Shown piece after piece: positions 60,955-64,000 of a stretch of 64,000 nt of DNA (positions within the stretch are counted from its first letter, which is position 1; every line of letters begins with the position of its first letter). The DNA is from Enterobacter mori LMG 25706 (GTDB taxonomy: Bacteria > Pseudomonadota > Gammaproteobacteria > Enterobacterales > Enterobacteriaceae): assembly GCF_000211415.1 (NCBI RefSeq), contig NZ_GL890778.1, forward strand, positions 24,936 through 88,935, given 5' to 3'. Under the pieces are notes generated by a model that worked only from the letters and a program-made list of their open reading frames with translations, was not told where the DNA came from and ran no database searches. Made by a program: the position numbers and the translations under genes.

Positions 60955-60975
60955 TAAAAAGGAATGTAAATCGCC

Positions 60976-62505
60976 ATGTTACTACCCTGGCTAATATTAA
61001 TTCCCTTCATCGGCGGCTTCCTGTGCTGGCAGACTGAACGCTTTGGCGTGAAGATGCCGCGCTGGATCGCGCTGATCACCATGGGATTAACGCTCGCACT
61101 TGGCCTGCAACTCTGGTTGCAGGGTGGCTACTCTCTGACCCAGTCTGCGGGCATTCCGCAGTGGCAGTCTGAGTTTATCCTGCCGTGGATCCCGCGTTTC
61201 GGCATTACGATCCACCTCGCGATTGACGGTTTGTCGCTGCTGATGGTGGTGCTGACCGGCCTGCTCGGCGTTCTGGCGGTACTTTGCTCCTGGCGAGAAA
61301 TCGAAAAATACCAGGGCTTCTTCCACCTGAACCTGATGCGGATCCTGGGCGGCGTGATCGGCGTGTTCCTTGCCATCGACATGTTCCTGTTCTTCTTCTT
61401 CTGGGAGATGATGCTGGTGCCGATGTATTTCCTGATCGCGCTGTGGGGCCATAAGGCGTCCGACGGTAAAACGCGTATCACGGCGGCAACCAAGTTCTTC
61501 ATCTATACCCAGGCGAGCGGTCTGGTGATGCTGATTGCCATCCTGGCGCTGGTGTTTGTGCATTACAATGCGACCGGTGTTTGGACCTTCAACTATGAAG
61601 AGCTGCTGAAGACCCCGATGTCTCACGGCGTGGAATACCTGCTGATGCTGGGCTTCTTCATCGCCTTCGCGGTGAAAATGCCGGTGGTTCCGCTGCACGG
61701 CTGGCTGCCAGACGCGCACTCTCAGGCACCGACGGCGGGTTCCGTTGACCTGGCGGGCATCTTGCTGAAAACGGCGGCCTACGGTCTGCTGCGTTTCGCA
61801 CTGCCGCTGTTCCCGAATGCCTCCGCTGAATTCGCGCCCATTGCCATGTGGCTCGGTGTGATCGGTATCTTCTACGGCGCGTGGATGGCCTTCACGCAGT
61901 ACGACATCAAGCGTCTGATTGCCTATACCTCCGTTTCCCACATGGGCTTCGTGCTGATTGCGATCTACACCGGCAGCCAGCTGGCGTACCAGGGCGCGGT
62001 CATTCAGATGATTGCTCACGGCCTGTCCGCCGCGGGTCTCTTCATCCTGTGCGGTCAGCTGTACGAACGTCTGCACACTCGCGACATGCGTATGATGGGC
62101 GGCCTGTGGGGCAAAATGAAATGGCTGCCAGCGCTCTCCATGTTCTTCGCGGTTGCCACCCTGGGTATGCCGGGCACCGGTAACTTCGTCGGCGAATTTA
62201 TGATTCTGTTCGGCAGCTTCAAAGTGGTTCCGATGATTACCGTCATCTCCACCTTTGGTCTGGTGTTCGCTTCCGTGTACTCGCTGGCGATGCTGCACCG
62301 CGCTTACTTCGGTAAAGCGAAGAGCGAAATTGCTGCACAAGAACTGCCGGGGATGTCGCTGCGTGAGCTGTTCATCATCCTGCTGCTGGTCGTACTGCTG
62401 GTGCTGTTGGGCTTCTATCCGCAGCCGATTCTGGATACCTCGCATAGCGCGATGGGCAACATCCAGCAGTGGTTTGTTAATTCTGCTTCTACTACAAGGC
62501 CGTAA
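60976..62505 (+). CDS. nuoM: NuoM, complex I subunit M (antiporter-like)
   Basis: The middle antiporter-like subunit (ND4 homologue), 509 residues as in E. coli. Key channel residues are in FFFWEMMLVPMYFLIALWG (Glu144 region), AFAVKMPVVPLHGWLPDAHS (Lys234 region) and YDIKRLIAYTSVSHMGFVLI. It is preceded by AAGGAATG and followed by nuoN after 6 bp. Confidence 0.98.
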   Translation: MLLPWLILIPFIGGFLCWQTERFGVKMPRWIALITMGLTLALGLQLWLQGGYSLTQSAGIPQWQSEFILPWIPRFGITIHLAIDGLSLLMVVLTGLLGVLAVLCSWREIEKYQGFFHLNLMRILGGVIGVFLAIDMFLFFFFWEMMLVPMYFLIALWGHKASDGKTRITAATKFFIYTQASGLVMLIAILALVFVHYNATGVWTFNYEELLKTPMSHGVEYLLMLGFFIAFAVKMPVVPLHGWLPDAHSQAPTAGSVDLAGILLKTAAYGLLRFALPLFPNASAEFAPIAMWLGVIGIFYGAWMAFTQYDIKRLIAYTSVSHMGFVLIAIYTGSQLAYQGAVIQMIAHGLSAAGLFILCGQLYERLHTRDMRMMGGLWGKMKWLPALSMFFAVATLGMPGTGNFVGEFMILFGSFKVVPMITVISTFGLVFASVYSLAMLHRAYFGKAKSEIAAQELPGMSLRELFIILLLVVLLVLLGFYPQPILDTSHSAMGNIQQWFVNSASTTRP

Positions 62506-62511
62506 TTCGCC

Positions 62512-63969
62512 ATGACAATAACTCCACAACAACTGATCGCGCTGCTACCGCTGCTGATCGTCGGATTGACGGTGGTGGTTGTGATGCTCTCCATTGCGTG
62601 GCGACGCAATCACTTCCTGAATGCGACCCTGTCCGTTTTGGGTCTGAACGCTGCGTTAGTCTCCCTCTGGTTTGTTGGCCAGGCGGGCGCGATGGATGTC
62701 ACGCCGCTGATGCGCGTTGACGGTTACGCCATGCTGTACACCGGTCTGGTTCTGCTGGCGAGCCTGGCAACCTGCACCTTTGCGTACCCGTGGCTTGAAG
62801 GCTACAACGACAACAAAGAAGAGTTTTACCTGCTGGTACTGATTGCCGCACTGGGCGGCATTCTGCTGGCGAACGCGAACCACCTGGCCGCGCTGTTCCT
62901 CGGTATTGAGCTGATCTCACTCCCGCTGTTCGGCCTGATTGGTTACGCCTTCCGCCAGAAACGCTCTCTGGAAGCGGCGATCAAGTACACCATCTTGTCC
63001 GCTGCTGCCTCGTCGTTCCTGCTGTTCGGTATCGCGCTGCTGTACGCACAGACGGGTAATCTCTCCTTCCTGGCCATCGGCAAGAGCCTCGGCGACGGCA
63101 TGCTGCACGAGCCGCTGCTGCTGGCGGGTCTGGGCATGATGATTGTTGGCCTCGGCTTCAAGCTCTCTCTGGTGCCGTTCCACCTGTGGACGCCAGACGT
63201 ATACCAGGGCGCACCGGCTCCAGTGTCGACCTTCCTGGCGACAGCGAGCAAAATCGCTATCTTCGGTGTGGTGATGCGTCTGTTCCTGTACGCACCGGTA
63301 GGTGACAGCGAAGCGGTTCGCGTGGTGCTGGGCATTATCGCGTTCGTCTCTATCATCTTCGGTAACCTGATGGCGCTGAGCCAGACCAACATCAAGCGTC
63401 TGCTGGGCTACTCGTCTATCTCACACCTGGGTTACCTGCTGGTGGCGCTGATTGCGCTGCAGAGCGGCGAGATGTCGATGGAAGCCGTGGGCGTGTATCT
63501 GGCGGGTTACCTGTTTAGCAGCCTCGGCGCGTTCGGCGTGGTGAGCCTGATGTCCAGCCCGTACCGTGGCCCGGATGCGGATTCACTGTTCTCCTACCGT
63601 GGTCTGTTCTGGCACCGTCCGATTCTGTCTGCTGTGATGACCGTAATGATGCTCTCGCTGGCGGGTATCCCGATGACGCTGGGCTTTATCGGTAAGTTCT
63701 ATGTGTTGGCAGTCGGTGTTCATGCGGGTCTGTGGTGGCTGACGGCGGGTGTTGTTATCGGCTCCGCGATTGGTCTCTACTACTACCTGCGCGTGGCCGT
63801 GAGCCTGTACCTGAGCGCGCCTCAGCAGCTTAACCGCGATGCTCCGACCAACTGGCAGTACAGCGCCGGTGGTATCGTGGTGCTTATCTCTGCGCTGCTG
63901 GTGCTGATCTTCGGTATCTATCCGCAGCCGCTGATTGATATCGTGCAGCGAGCGATGCCGTTAATGTAA
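62512..63969 (+). CDS. nuoN: NuoN, complex I subunit N (antiporter-like)
   Basis: The proximal antiporter-like subunit (ND2 homologue), 485 residues as in E. coli. Conserved parts are [20 protein letters not shown] (channel Glu), [20 protein letters not shown] (channel Lys) and [20 protein letters not shown]. The last gene of the nuo operon. A strong terminator follows 10 bp after the stop. Confidence 0.98.
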   Translation: MTITPQQLIALLPLLIVGLTVVVVMLSIAWRRNHFLNATLSVLGLNAALVSLWFVGQAGAMDVTPLMRVDGYAMLYTGLVLLASLATCTFAYPWLEGYNDNKEEFYLLVLIAALGGILLANANHLAALFLGIELISLPLFGLIGYAFRQKRSLEAAIKYTILSAAASSFLLFGIALLYAQTGNLSFLAIGKSLGDGMLHEPLLLAGLGMMIVGLGFKLSLVPFHLWTPDVYQGAPAPVSTFLATASKIAIFGVVMRLFLYAPVGDSEAVRVVLGIIAFVSIIFGNLMALSQTNIKRLLGYSSISHLGYLLVALIALQSGEMSMEAVGVYLAGYLFSSLGAFGVVSLMSSPYRGPDADSLFSYRGLFWHRPILSAVMTVMMLSLAGIPMTLGFIGKFYVLAVGVHAGLWWLTAGVVIGSAIGLYYYLRVAVSLYLSAPQQLNRDAPTNWQYSAGGIVVLISALLVLIFGIYPQPLIDIVQRAMPLM

Positions 63970-63973
63970 AAGC

Positions 63974-64000
63974 AAAAAACCCGCCTCGGCGGGTTTTTTT
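63974..64000 (+). terminator. Intrinsic terminator of the nuo operon
   Basis: CCCGCC-TC-GGCGGG (63980-63993) with an A-run before it and a run of at least seven T residues reaching the window end. Confidence 0.95.

Noticed and set aside
61087..62532. A 481-codon minus-strand frame across nuoM
   Set aside because: Composition (very His/Gln/Arg-rich) and full overlap with a certain gene mark it as a shadow.

Overview
The window is a 64 kb piece of an enterobacterial chromosome. Almost every protein matches an Escherichia coli or Salmonella orthologue from the fadJ-to-nuo region (about 50-52 min on the E. coli map) in sequence, length and order. The GC-rich codon usage, the gene content and the particular dispersed repeats suggest Enterobacter or a close relative (Lelliottia, Leclercia); that genus call is inference. 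I see no insertion sequence, prophage, CRISPR array, tRNA or rRNA.

Layout. 1-7.2 kb: the 3' end of fadJ (cut by the window edge), sixA, smrB on the opposite strand, then prmB-aroC-mepA-yfcA-epmC-yfcL. 7.2-13 kb: mnmC divergent from fabB (with FadR- and FabR-type sites between them), the transporter gene yfcJ, and flk on the minus strand. 13-22.8 kb: pdxB-usg-truA-dedA-accD-folC-dedD-cvpA-purF-ubiX, with an intact PurR box before cvpA-purF. 22.8-27.1 kb: the lysine/arginine/ornithine and histidine ABC importer argT-hisJQMP, with a sigma-54 type promoter and NtrC-like sites. 27.2-31.8 kb: a GNAT acetyltransferase, yfcH, folX, yfcG (minus), then yfcF, yfcE, yfcD (plus).

31.8-37.1 kb is the main accessory segment. 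A LacI-family regulator is divergent from a five-gene operon that encodes an ascorbate-family PTS (separate IIA, IIB and IIC) and a split transketolase (N- and C-terminal halves). It lies where E. coli K-12 carries yfcC, and a similar cluster is known in Salmonella. Two near-identical palindromes and a CRP-like site lie in the divergent promoter region. Its substrate is unknown to me and this is the best candidate for an undescribed pathway.

37.1-48.4 kb: pta-ackA (acetate overflow pathway, minus strand), yfbV, yfbU, hxpA, yfbS, then yfbR and alaA (minus), a long AT-rich spacer, and the regulator gene lrhA. 49-64 kb: the complete 13-gene nuo operon (nuoA, B, CD fused, E-N) for respiratory complex I, ending in a strong intrinsic terminator at the window edge.

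Short repeats punctuate the intergenic gaps: REP-like palindromes (about 11.9, 37.1, 44.5 and 45.3 kb) and a second GC-rich hairpin family (7.2, 19.9 and two copies at 27.1-27.3 kb). Start sites were moved from the longest open frame where family length and a ribosome-binding site favoured an internal start.
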